Of a DNA stretch of 64,000 bases, positions 9,168 through 17,269 are shown one piece after another. This DNA comes from Pseudarthrobacter oxydans. GTDB taxonomy: Bacteria; Actinomycetota; Actinomycetes; Actinomycetales; Micrococcaceae. Positions within the stretch are counted from its first letter, which is position 1, and each line of letters starts with the position of its first letter. The notes under the pieces were generated by a model. That model was not told the DNA's origin. It did not search any database and was given only the letters and a program-made list of their open reading frames with translations. Location: assembly GCF_013314975.1 (NCBI RefSeq), contig NZ_JABTYH010000015.1:1-64000 (forward strand). The letters are read 5' to 3'. Made by a program: the position numbers and the translations under genes.

Positions 9168-9474
9168 CGTCCCCGCGCAGGCGGGGATGCGGCCCGGGCC
9201 GGCGTGTCCGGGCAGGCCGGTGTCGACGATCACCTGCCGCCGGCATCACCACGGCGGAGACGGCGGCAGGCGGGCAGGTACCTAGAGCCGGGGCGTCAGA
9301 TGTCGCTGCCGGTGTCGACGAGCGGCAAAGCGCGACGGCGGGTCCCGGCCAGGAAGGCAGCCTGACCCGCCAGGTCCTGCTTGGACCGGAGGTGCCCTTC
9401 CGACCCACGTCCCTTACAAAGCAGGTCCCTTACAAAGCAGGTCCCTACAAGGGGGATGCCTCCCTTGTAGGGAC
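9168..9474. repeat. Intergenic repeat cluster and hairpin at a convergent gene junction
   Basis: Between the flippase and the second polymerase three structures are visible. (1) Near 9168-9190 there is a CCCCGC-GCAG-GCGGGG hairpin that resembles a single type I-E CRISPR repeat, with no second copy. (2) The 16-mer GTCCCTTACAAAGCAG occurs twice in tandem at 9409-9424 and 9425-9440, followed by a partial third copy from 9441. (3) A perfect 13-bp inverted repeat GTCCCTACAAGGG (9441-9453) pairs with 9462-9474 across an eight-base loop and overlaps the end of the polymerase gene. The hairpin has no following T-tract, so it is not a classical terminator. It may still separate the converging transcripts. 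Confidence 0.55.
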
Positions 9475-10920
9475 AGCAGGCACGGCGTCCGGCTCCTGTT
9501 GCGCCGCAAGGTCCGAGCCGATGACCAGGCCGAGAATGATGAAGTAGGGTGCCGCAGAGTTGGGACTGAGCGCTACTTCATTAAAGGCGGCATTCAAGAG
9601 GAACCCGCCCAGGAGGCCTGCCGCCAACGTCCTATCGCGGAGGTCTTTGATTCGTAGGACGTGTTTGGACAGCTGGACAAAAAACACCAGGTACACGGCA
9701 AGTCCGACTATTCCGAGTTGACCGATGACCATGCCCAGTCCGCTCTCCGTCACAGCAGACGTGGACTCGGACCCTTCCGAAAAAAGACCAGCGAGGACTC
9801 CGGAACTGCCCAGTCCACGCCCGAGTGGATGATGCGGGAACTCCACAAAGGCAGCGGTGAACCCGTCAATGTGTGCCGCAGTACTGCCCGTTGAACTGGA
9901 AACAGTAAACAAATAGAAGTTGTAGGCCCCGGCAGCCAGCAGCAACAGCGCAATGATGTGGCTGGTTCTGGATGCGTAGAAGCGGGTCCAGAATGCCAGG
10001 AACACGATCAGGCCAAGGAGTGCACCCTTGCTGACGGCCAAAACCATCGCCGCCACCGTTGCGATCTGGCAGAGCAGCCCGCGGAGATACCAAGCCGCCA
10101 TGAACACGGCGAAGAGGAAGGTTCCGAAATTAACCGGGTCCGCGAAGGGGCCCGCCATGCGCCTGAGGAACTCGCCCGGAACCACCTGCTCCGAAGCAAA
10201 GAAGTTCTTGGGCAGGCCGGAGTCCTGCTGGACAGAAATTCCCTTCTTCTCCCACAGGTCCCGGAGGTTGAGTGTCTGCCAGAAATCAGGGGTGTTCGCT
10301 TCAATGAAGCCGAAGACAATCGCCACGAAGCCCAGCATCACCAGGTAGCGGAGGTATACGGCATGCTTGGCCCAGGCGCTGGCATGCAGGCCGATAAGGA
10401 GGAACAGGAAAGGAGCCACGATGTTCCTTGAGGAGGCGGCTGCTGCTGCCAGGTCATGTTGGAACAACACAACGGTTGCAGCACCGTAGAGAACAAGGAT
10501 GGCCAGGCAGGTTGTCACTGCCTTGATCAGCTTCCGAAGGGCCTTCCCTTCCGGAGCCGGCTTTTTTGCCGAGATCAAAACCAGATACAGGGCAACCGAG
10601 AAGAGGAAATTCAGGATGATGGCAAACTGGAGCCGTCCGCTGTCCATGGCATCGGCGACAGTGGTCAGATAGACGTTCTGCGTCGCTGACATGATCGTCG
10701 GGATGATGAGGAAGAACGAAATTTCGGCCTTTCGCTCAGCCAGCCGGTGAATCAATTGCGCGGTGACAGAAAAAAAGACCACTGCCGCCACTGCGGCAAG
10801 AATGGCGATGGAGCCGAGGCTGGCGGCGACGGTGATGAGTACCAGCCCGCCGCCGAACAGCAGGAAGGGGACGATGTCGACCCTGGGCGAGAACTCGGAG
10901 GCCGTTTTCTTGGTGTACAT
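9445..10920 (-). CDS. Second Wzy-like polysaccharide polymerase (membrane protein)
   Basis: A 491-residue protein with about twelve hydrophobic segments and a polar external loop in the middle. The loop contains LNLRDLWEKKGISVQQDSGLPKNFF and a following Pro/Arg-containing segment. Later comes HHPLGRGLGSSGVLAGLF, the type of Gly-rich loop seen near the Wzy_C region. It probably polymerises or transfers polysaccharide on the outer face of the membrane. GGGGAGAAG lies directly before ATG 10920. The last codons fall inside a 13-bp inverted repeat (9441-9474). It follows the APH-like gene in the same direction by 48 bases and is probably co-transcribed with it and the fusion gene upstream. Confidence 0.7.
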   Translation of the reverse strand: MYTKKTASEFSPRVDIVPFLLFGGGLVLITVAASLGSIAILAAVAAVVFFSVTAQLIHRLAERKAEISFFLIIPTIMSATQNVYLTTVADAMDSGRLQFAIILNFLFSVALYLVLISAKKPAPEGKALRKLIKAVTTCLAILVLYGAATVVLFQHDLAAAAASSRNIVAPFLFLLIGLHASAWAKHAVYLRYLVMLGFVAIVFGFIEANTPDFWQTLNLRDLWEKKGISVQQDSGLPKNFFASEQVVPGEFLRRMAGPFADPVNFGTFLFAVFMAAWYLRGLLCQIATVAAMVLAVSKGALLGLIVFLAFWTRFYASRTSHIIALLLLAAGAYNFYLFTVSSSTGSTAAHIDGFTAAFVEFPHHPLGRGLGSSGVLAGLFSEGSESTSAVTESGLGMVIGQLGIVGLAVYLVFFVQLSKHVLRIKDLRDRTLAAGLLGGFLLNAAFNEVALSPNSAAPYFIILGLVIGSDLAAQQEPDAVPAVPTREASPL

Positions 10921-10968
10921 CTTCTCCCCATACTGTCGAGCGTGCAGCCAATCAGCGGCTGATCGTAC

Positions 10969-11994
10969 CTAGGCAGGAACCGCTGCCCAGTCGGTGACCG
11001 CATGGCGCCAGAGCCAGAAGTCGCGGTCAGCTGTCACTGCGGCCTGGACATGGCCGGTATCCCCTTCATGTACGGCCTGGCCTGCCAGGCGGTAAGTCAT
11101 GGTGGCTGCTGAACGAGCCCATGTTGCGATGACCAGGTAGGGAAGCAGTTCCGGTTCCACACTTCGCAGCCGCAGGTGTTGCGCCAGGGGTTTCAAGGCC
11201 CATCCACCGGGACTGAAGGCATTCTCGAAGGCCCGGAGCTGGAGCCGGCGGGAGGACAACGCATCTTCCTGGGACTGGCCGATGTACTGCAGGTAGAAAA
11301 TCAGGTCATGGGCGGGCAGGCCATCAAGGCGCGAGCGTTCCCAGTCCACCACCTGGAGCCGGCCGTTGGGCTGCAGGAAGAGATTCTGGTAGCTGAGGTC
11401 TCCGTGTTCCACAACTGCCGGAAGCTGCTCCGCGCGCATTGGCGCCAGCACCTCGTGGGTGCGCTCGATCAGCCGGGCCACTTCCGTGTCAGCCGGCAGC
11501 AAGGATGCGAGTTCGTCCAAGGGGCCGGCGATGGTCCGCTGGTACCAGTCGGCGTTTTCCCGTACCGGCCTGGTGCAGGGCAGCGCAGCGACGAAGTTCA
11601 GGCCTGCGTCCAAGGCTCGGGGAAAGTCCTGCACAACGAGGTGGGGCTCCAGCAGGCTGCCCACCACGGCAGTCTCAATGAGCACCGTCTGCCCCCCGAC
11701 GTCCAGTACTCCCACAACCTCCGGCGCACCCTCTTCGGAGCCGACTCCCAACGACTTGAGCTGGAGCAGGACATCGGCTTCCTTGCGCACGCTTTCGTTG
11801 TCTCCGGGCTGGCGGGGGATCTTGACCACGAGCCGGGGAACCTGGGCGTCTGTGGAAAAAATGAGGGCCACCACGTGCCGCGACGTGACAAACTGCGGCG
11901 TCAGCAGAAGTGTGTCCCATTGGCCGGTGAGTCCGAACTTCCTAAGCTCGAGCGTCCGGTAGTTATCGCGGAGGATCTGGTCAATGTATTTCAC
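10969..11994 (-). CDS. APH-like phosphotransferase (protein-kinase fold), EPS cluster
   Basis: A 341-residue cytoplasmic protein of the aminoglycoside phosphotransferase/choline kinase superfamily. The catalytic loop is VVEHGDLSYQNLFL (Brenner-type HGDxxxxN) and the metal-binding segment is VVDWERSRLDGLPAHD. Lys in RLVVKIPR is the probable ATP-binding lysine. Superfamily members phosphorylate hydroxyls of small molecules, sugars or lipids. Inside a polysaccharide cluster a sugar or lipid-carrier substrate is likelier than an antibiotic, but that is inference. It starts with GTG overlapping the stop of the upstream fusion gene by four bases (GTGA), so the two are translationally coupled and may act on the same molecule. 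Confidence 0.75.
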   Translation of the reverse strand: MKYIDQILRDNYRTLELRKFGLTGQWDTLLLTPQFVTSRHVVALIFSTDAQVPRLVVKIPRQPGDNESVRKEADVLLQLKSLGVGSEEGAPEVVGVLDVGGQTVLIETAVVGSLLEPHLVVQDFPRALDAGLNFVAALPCTRPVRENADWYQRTIAGPLDELASLLPADTEVARLIERTHEVLAPMRAEQLPAVVEHGDLSYQNLFLQPNGRLQVVDWERSRLDGLPAHDLIFYLQYIGQSQEDALSSRRLQLRAFENAFSPGGWALKPLAQHLRLRSVEPELLPYLVIATWARSAATMTYRLAGQAVHEGDTGHVQAAVTADRDFWLWRHAVTDWAAVPA

Positions 11995-13928
11995 GGCAAC
12001 TCCTGCCGCCCGGGCTCCGGCGCCCGTCGGCCCACCACGGTTCCTTCTGCGGCGGCCACGTTGAACAGGCCCAGGTTCAACGCAAGCCTCCCGATCGCAG
12101 CCTTGGCTTTTCCAAAGCGTACGCCCGAATAATGCGCGAGGGTATCCTGGACCGCGGTCCTCGATGCCGTGGGGACAAAGCGTGCCGGCCGTTCGAGTGT
12201 CGGCACATGCCAGTAGACCGCCACGTCATCGAAGCCTGACCTCTCCAGCGCCCGCTTCCAGCCTGCGAGGGTGTGCGGGCCCGGACGGGTACCCAATGAG
12301 CGCCTGACCTGCAGGCAGATCCAGCCGCCCGGCCGGAGTGACGCGGCAGCGCTGGCAAACAGGGGCGCGTCCGGTTCGGAGAGCAGGGCGACGTCGAAGT
12401 CGTTCGCCGGGGCGGGCGCGGGAGATGCCTGGATACGGCGGGCGGACGGGTCCAGCAGGCTGATCGCCGCCACCGCGTCGTTGCTCAGCCCGCCCCCATA
12501 GCCGAGCTTCTCCGGTTGGCTTACGGGAAGCAGGAAGCGCCAATCAAGCAGCGTCCACAGATGCAGGGGTAGCGATTCCGTGCCGGCGTGCCCGTCCACT
12601 CCTTTGGGCGCCGCGACCTTCCACAAGAGCCCGCTGGCCTTTGCGCGGACCTGGGACTCTGACTGGCTGGCGTCCAGGACGTGCGCTGAGGGAATTTCCT
12701 CGGCCAGCTCCAGATAGGCCTTTCGCCATTCCTCCAGTTTCTGGGGAGTATGTTCACCCTTCCTGGCAAACATGACCTCGCCGGGGACGTCAAGGACCAG
12801 GACGAGGTCAGGGTGTGGCTGGAACCGGAGGGCCAGCGCGTCCGTCAACGCAGCCAGGCGGCTGTCCGCCTTCGAGCCGGGGAGCAGGACATCGAAGGCG
12901 AGGCGGTCCATCAGCACCACCCTGCCCCGGAGGGAGTAGTACCGGGCGGCAAGTCCGGCGCGCAAGATGCGGAATACCTTCCTGACCAGGAACCCGCCGC
13001 GGATCTTTTGGAGCCACCTGTCCACGGGACTGCTGGACCACAGTCCCATGTAGACGTAGGCAGAAGGCAGGGGACAGCTGGAACGGAGGCCGTGGAGCAG
13101 GGTGGTCTTGCCTGCCCCGTCGGGGGCCAGCACTCCTGCCACGGGCCCGCGGCCCTTGAGCCTGGGGCCCACCCGCCGCAGCGCCCTGTTGCCAGAGCTC
13201 GTAAGCCACGGCGGAACCCTGGTGCCGGTCCATCGGCTTTTCAGGCCAGCCGCGGCGGCAGGGACGTCCTCGAAATTTTCGGACCGCAGCAGGTTGAGCA
13301 GCTTTCCCGCTGTTCCGGTCCCGAATTTCCGGTCCAGGAACAGGGCGATGGGGTTTTCGACAGTCGCCACGGCAGCTGCGGACCGGGCCGCCGGGGCTTT
13401 GGCGGGAGTAATTTCACCCTTGTCGAGCACCAAATGCAGGATGTGGAGCCAGGCCTGGTCCTGGATTTCCGGCAGCCACAACGGCCCCAGGGCCACGCGC
13501 CGCCGAAGGCAGCCAGCGGCCAGGGCGGTCCCGAGCTCCTGGAACTTCCCAAAACTGATGTCCGAGACCACGTCCAGTTTGATCCAGAGATCCTCTTCGG
13601 CGAGGTAGCGGAAGTAGAAGCGGTGGCTCCCGTGGCCCAGCGCTGCCACGCGCCGGAACCCTGCACTGGCAAGATGGCGGTCCAGGCCGGGCACCAGCTC
13701 AGCGGAAACAAGCAGGTCAACATCGCCCGCCGGCCGCACCAGGTCGTCCTCGCCCCTCAGCAGAGCCCATGGCAGCCCGGAGTTGTCGAGTTCCCGGAAC
13801 ACCGTAATCAGCGCCGAATTAACCTTTAGAATGACGCCTGCATTATTGCCGTGTGGATATTTGCTGGCAAATTCCGACTCAGAATAGGAAACCGGAAGTT
13901 GGGGGGAATTCGACAATTCGCTCACCAC
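11991..13928 (-). CDS. Three-domain fusion: nucleotidyltransferase-like / thymidylate-kinase-like / methyltransferase-like
   Basis: A 645-residue protein with three recognisable parts. Residues 50-165 form a nucleotidyltransferase-like fold with WALLRGEDDL and GDVDLLV (68-74), where the spaced Asp residues would bind metal. Residues 262-435 are a P-loop kinase of thymidylate-kinase type: GVLAPDGAGKTT (265-276), LMDRLAFD (339-346) and a lid-like LDVPGEVMFARKGEHTP. Residues about 505-610 resemble the C-terminal half of a SAM methyltransferase (DVALLSEPD, LRPGGWICLQV, SGFDDVAVYWHVP) without the usual glycine-rich SAM loop. The start is GTG 13928 or 13925. It is coupled to the APH-like gene by a four-base overlap. 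The function is unknown; phosphorylation or nucleotidyl modification of a polysaccharide precursor is a guess from context. Confidence 0.7.
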   Translation of the reverse strand: MVSELSNSPQLPVSYSESEFASKYPHGNNAGVILKVNSALITVFRELDNSGLPWALLRGEDDLVRPAGDVDLLVSAELVPGLDRHLASAGFRRVAALGHGSHRFYFRYLAEEDLWIKLDVVSDISFGKFQELGTALAAGCLRRRVALGPLWLPEIQDQAWLHILHLVLDKGEITPAKAPAARSAAAVATVENPIALFLDRKFGTGTAGKLLNLLRSENFEDVPAAAAGLKSRWTGTRVPPWLTSSGNRALRRVGPRLKGRGPVAGVLAPDGAGKTTLLHGLRSSCPLPSAYVYMGLWSSSPVDRWLQKIRGGFLVRKVFRILRAGLAARYYSLRGRVVLMDRLAFDVLLPGSKADSRLAALTDALALRFQPHPDLVLVLDVPGEVMFARKGEHTPQKLEEWRKAYLELAEEIPSAHVLDASQSESQVRAKASGLLWKVAAPKGVDGHAGTESLPLHLWTLLDWRFLLPVSQPEKLGYGGGLSNDAVAAISLLDPSARRIQASPAPAPANDFDVALLSEPDAPLFASAAASLRPGGWICLQVRRSLGTRPGPHTLAGWKRALERSGFDDVAVYWHVPTLERPARFVPTASRTAVQDTLAHYSGVRFGKAKAAIGRLALNLGLFNVAAAEGTVVGRRAPEPGRQELP

Positions 13929-14426
13929 TTCTTGATAGTTTGGAATCTAGGTGCCCCGCCCCCTGCACGCCGGCAGGGCACCGCTGATCCGATGGCAGTC
14001 CCGAGAGCCTACCCCCTACCTAATGGGGTGGCACGAGTAGTGGGTACTCACATTTTTGGGCCCGTGCCCCCTGAACTACGTAGGTAAAGGGCATGTTGCT
14101 GCCGCCTGCAGCGGGAATAGGTAGCAGGCCCGCTGTCGTCGACATTAGGTAGGGGAGGTAGTGGACTGCGGGCCATTAGGTAGGTAGGGCATCCGCTCCC
14201 CTCTTGAGGAAAAGGAGGGGTGATCTTGAGCAAATACTAAGTGAACGATATATGGCGCTTTGCACAAATTCAGGGCTATATTCGCTTAACGGCTGGGAAC
14301 CGTGCTGGAGGTGCAAACCGACAGCCTGCCTACCAATGGTTATATCCATAACCGGATGGCGGCATGCAGTATCCGAACAACTACTAACGAAAGAATGTGG
14401 TCTCCTTCTTCGAGGATTGGGGACCC
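13929..14426. promoter_or_regulatory. Divergent regulatory region with TAGGTAGG-type repeat array
   Basis: About 500 gene-free bases lie between the minus-strand fusion gene and the plus-strand LAL regulator. ATTAGGTAGG occurs at 14144-14153 and 14175-14184 (31 bp apart, about three helical turns) and inverted as CCTACCTAAT at 14015-14024. Partial copies are CCTACC at 14008-14013, GTAGGTA at 14080-14086 and ATAGGTAG at 14117-14124. This looks like an array of binding sites for a regulator of the divergent genes, possibly the LAL protein itself. A perfect ribosome-binding sequence AAAGGAGGGG (14211-14220) stands before a four-codon TTG mini-frame (14226-14240) rather than before the regulator's own start. 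Confidence 0.5.
14226..14254 (+). promoter_or_regulatory. Possible promoter of the LAL regulator gene
   Basis: TTGAGC (14226-14231) and TATATG (14249-14254) are separated by 17 bases, a plausible sigma-A-type -35/-10 pair. It lies about 170 bases before ATG 14427 and just downstream of the TAGGTAGG repeats, so a regulator bound there would lie upstream of the promoter. The match to consensus is only partial, and the same TTG could instead be the start of a four-codon leader frame. Confidence 0.35.
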
Positions 14427-17117
14427 ATGTCATTGTTAGGGCGAAACAAGGAGTTGGACAGGCTTCTTTCGGTGATCCGCGGCCCCAAGGACACGGCCCT
14501 GGCGGTGATCGGCGGCCACGGGGTTGGAAAGTCGGCCTTGCTTTCGGAGATCCCCACGCTTTCGGACTACAAGACCGTCTTCCTCGGAGCAAGCGCGTTC
14601 GAATCCGACTGGCCTTTGTCCGGTGTCACGGCCCTCCTCAACGCCATGGATGATCCCGTACTCAACAGAATCGCTGATGAGCTCCTGCGCGATACTGCCG
14701 GATCCCTAGACGTGCCGGCCATTTCCTCAATGCTCCTCAACGGCCTGCACCAGCGTGCATCCTCCCGGACCGTCATCGTCATCGACGACGCAGACCAGCT
14801 GGATCCCGGCAGCCAGGCTGTTATTGGCTTCCTGGCCCGCCGCTTGTCCGGCACGGACATTGCCATGTTCGTCTGCCTGCGCGACGAAGCACCTGACAGC
14901 CCTTTCAGCGGGCTGGCCGTGCTGCACCTCCAGGCGCTGAGCTACAGCGATACCGTGAGGATGCTTGAAGCAATCCCCGCACGGCACACCACGACGGCGG
15001 CCGCCCACGCGGTTGCCGCAGCAACCCGCGGAAACCCCCTTGCCGCCGTCGAACTTTATGCCCGGTTGCTGGAACGGCATGCGGAGGGAAAGTTCGCCCT
15101 CCCGGTTCCCCTGCCCGGCAACGGCAGTTTCGAGGCTGAATTCGCCCTGGTGGTGGGCGGACTGACCGCGCCCGCACGGAACGTACTGGATCTCCTGTCC
15201 CTCTCGTGCCGAAGCGACATCACCACGCTGGAAAAGATCAGCAAGGACGTGTGGACCGGCGTGGACGAACTGCTGGCCTGCGGAATCGTGCACCGCACCG
15301 GCCCGCACCTTGCAATCCGGGACCAGCTGCTTCGCGGGTACGTCTTTGGCGCCATGACGCCGGCGGTCCGCACGGCCAACCACCGGGCATTGGCGGACGC
15401 GTGCCAGGACACTGACCCGTACGCCCGCAGGTGGCATCTGAGCTTCACGGCGCTGGAACGGCAGACCCCGTTCGGTTTGCTCCGCCACGCCGTCGACCTG
15501 ATCCGGGGCGGGGAGCTGTCCTTCGCCGTGGAGTATGTTGAGCGCGCCCTGACCATCAACCCCTGGGAGGCGGAAACGGCGGCACGCCTGGCGGCGATCG
15601 CTGAACTCCTCTTCAACCGGGGTGAGTTCGTTTACGCCCGGCGCTACCTGGAGTGGGCACAGCGGGTGACCCGGAATCCGGCCCTGATCCTGCGGCTTAC
15701 AGGGCTCTCCTTCGAAATCGACTTCATCCAGGGGGGAGCAGTCCGGTCCAGCATGGTGCTGCGCCTGGTGAAGGAATTCGGCCAGCACGATCCTGCCTTT
15801 GCCGCCAATCTCCTCGCCGTCGCCGCTGTGTACTACGCGGAACGCTGGGAATTCCAGGACGCGTGCGAGCTTCTCCAGTACGCCGGAAATTTCCAGGAAG
15901 CCGCATCAGCCGAATGCCTTGAACTCACGGAACGTGCCAGGCTGCTGACCGAGTCCACCGGCGGCGACGGAGTCCAGCCCGGACGCAAGTACACCCTTGA
16001 GGGCTGCTCCGTGGCAGGCCTGCTGATCCAGGGCCGCGCCTTCAGCTACGCGGAGCGCTATGACCAGGCGCAGGAGCTCTTTGCCATGGTGCGGACCTCT
16101 ACACGGGACGCCCACGTGAACTGGCGGGAAACGGCCTTGTTCCTGGCTGTGGACAACGAGATCAGGGCAGGAAACGTCCGGACGGCGAGCAAGCTGATGG
16201 ACGACCTTGAACTTTTTGAACCTGAGTTCAAGTACCACCGCGGCCTCCGGCACGTTTTCCGGGTCTGGCGCGCCCACGCACTGGGGGATGAGACCCTCGC
16301 CCAAAGTTACGCGGCTGAGGCGCAACGGTTCGCCGGCGCCGAAAGCCACCCGGCCATCACCGCCCAGCTTGCCGCGTGGCAGGGCCACTTCGCACTGCTT
16401 CGGGGTGACCTGGCGGAATCCCTCGCCCAGCTCTCACGCGCGGCCGAGATTGGCACGGGCTTCACCAATCCCACTTTGCTCCGGTGCGATGCGGACCTCG
16501 TGGAGGTACTGGTCCGGCTGGGACGCCACCGGGAAGCCACCCAGGCACTCCTCAGCCTGGAGAGCCGTTCCGTCGGGCTGCGCTCACCGTGGCTGATGAT
16601 GGCGGTTGCCCGGAGCCGGGCCATCCTTGCGGACGGCGAGCAGTCGTTGCAGCTGTTCGGCCAGGCCCTGGACAGCAGGAACTCGCGGGATTCGCTGCTT
16701 GAACGGGCACGGACCATGCTGTGTTATGCAGAACGGCTGAAGGCGCTCGGCCGCTTGCGGGATGCCCGCGACGGCCTTCTGCGGGCCAAGGTCATGTTCG
16801 ACGAGGTTGGCGCCAACGCGTGGATCCAGCACGTGGATGCGCTCCTGCTGGACGAACGGGTGGAAGCACCAGGCCCCCAGGGAAACCCGGCCATGCTGCT
16901 GCTCGCCGACCACGAACGCGTGCTGGCAAGAATGGTCGCCCGGGGCATGCGCAACAAGGAGATCGCCTCCACCCTCTTCGTTTCCGTGAGGACCGTCGAG
17001 GTGAGGCTGACCGCCATCTACCGCAAACTCGGGGTTGAGTCACGCGCCCAGCTGACGGCCCTGGCTGCCAGCAAGGAAAAGGCAGCTCCGGAGCCGTACA
17101 TCCTGCCGGTCCTCTAG
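14427..17117 (+). CDS. LAL-type LuxR transcriptional regulator with AAA ATPase domain
   Basis: About 896 residues. The N-terminal ATPase begins MSLLGRNKELDRLL, with Walker A GGHGVGKSALL (about residues 33-43) and Walker B VIVIDDADQLDP. A long alpha-helical tetratricopeptide-like middle follows. The C-terminus is a LuxR helix-turn-helix (LARMVARGMRNKEIASTLFVSVRTVEVRLTAIYRKL). Large ATP-binding LuxR (LAL/MalT-like) proteins are ATP- and ligand-dependent activators. Its position in the middle of the polysaccharide genes, beside a repeat array, suggests that it controls this cluster. The frame opens at GTG 14397; ATG 14427 matches the usual start of the ATPase domain better, and neither start has a strong ribosome site. 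Confidence 0.88.
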   Translation: MSLLGRNKELDRLLSVIRGPKDTALAVIGGHGVGKSALLSEIPTLSDYKTVFLGASAFESDWPLSGVTALLNAMDDPVLNRIADELLRDTAGSLDVPAISSMLLNGLHQRASSRTVIVIDDADQLDPGSQAVIGFLARRLSGTDIAMFVCLRDEAPDSPFSGLAVLHLQALSYSDTVRMLEAIPARHTTTAAAHAVAAATRGNPLAAVELYARLLERHAEGKFALPVPLPGNGSFEAEFALVVGGLTAPARNVLDLLSLSCRSDITTLEKISKDVWTGVDELLACGIVHRTGPHLAIRDQLLRGYVFGAMTPAVRTANHRALADACQDTDPYARRWHLSFTALERQTPFGLLRHAVDLIRGGELSFAVEYVERALTINPWEAETAARLAAIAELLFNRGEFVYARRYLEWAQRVTRNPALILRLTGLSFEIDFIQGGAVRSSMVLRLVKEFGQHDPAFAANLLAVAAVYYAERWEFQDACELLQYAGNFQEAASAECLELTERARLLTESTGGDGVQPGRKYTLEGCSVAGLLIQGRAFSYAERYDQAQELFAMVRTSTRDAHVNWRETALFLAVDNEIRAGNVRTASKLMDDLELFEPEFKYHRGLRHVFRVWRAHALGDETLAQSYAAEAQRFAGAESHPAITAQLAAWQGHFALLRGDLAESLAQLSRAAEIGTGFTNPTLLRCDADLVEVLVRLGRHREATQALLSLESRSVGLRSPWLMMAVARSRAILADGEQSLQLFGQALDSRNSRDSLLERARTMLCYAERLKALGRLRDARDGLLRAKVMFDEVGANAWIQHVDALLLDERVEAPGPQGNPAMLLLADHERVLARMVARGMRNKEIASTLFVSVRTVEVRLTAIYRKLGVESRAQLTALAASKEKAAPEPYILPVL

Positions 17118-17269
17118 TGCCGGCTGCAGCTGCTGCAGCTACCCGCATTATCCACAATATTCCTTCGCGGGACCCACAAAGGGCCCGCGCAAACCCTCCG
17201 CACATGGCTTTCCGTGACTAATTTTGCTTCACGGCAAGAGCACAAGCGGACAAACCGGAAGGGGTCACC

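Noticed and set aside
9160-9200. CRISPR array
   Set aside because: Only one repeat-like hairpin is present; no second copy at spacer distance and no cas genes in the window.
17148-17156. Perfect DnaA box TTATCCACA before the sugar transferase gene
   Set aside because: A single nonamer far from the origin with no companions is expected by chance in a window of this size.
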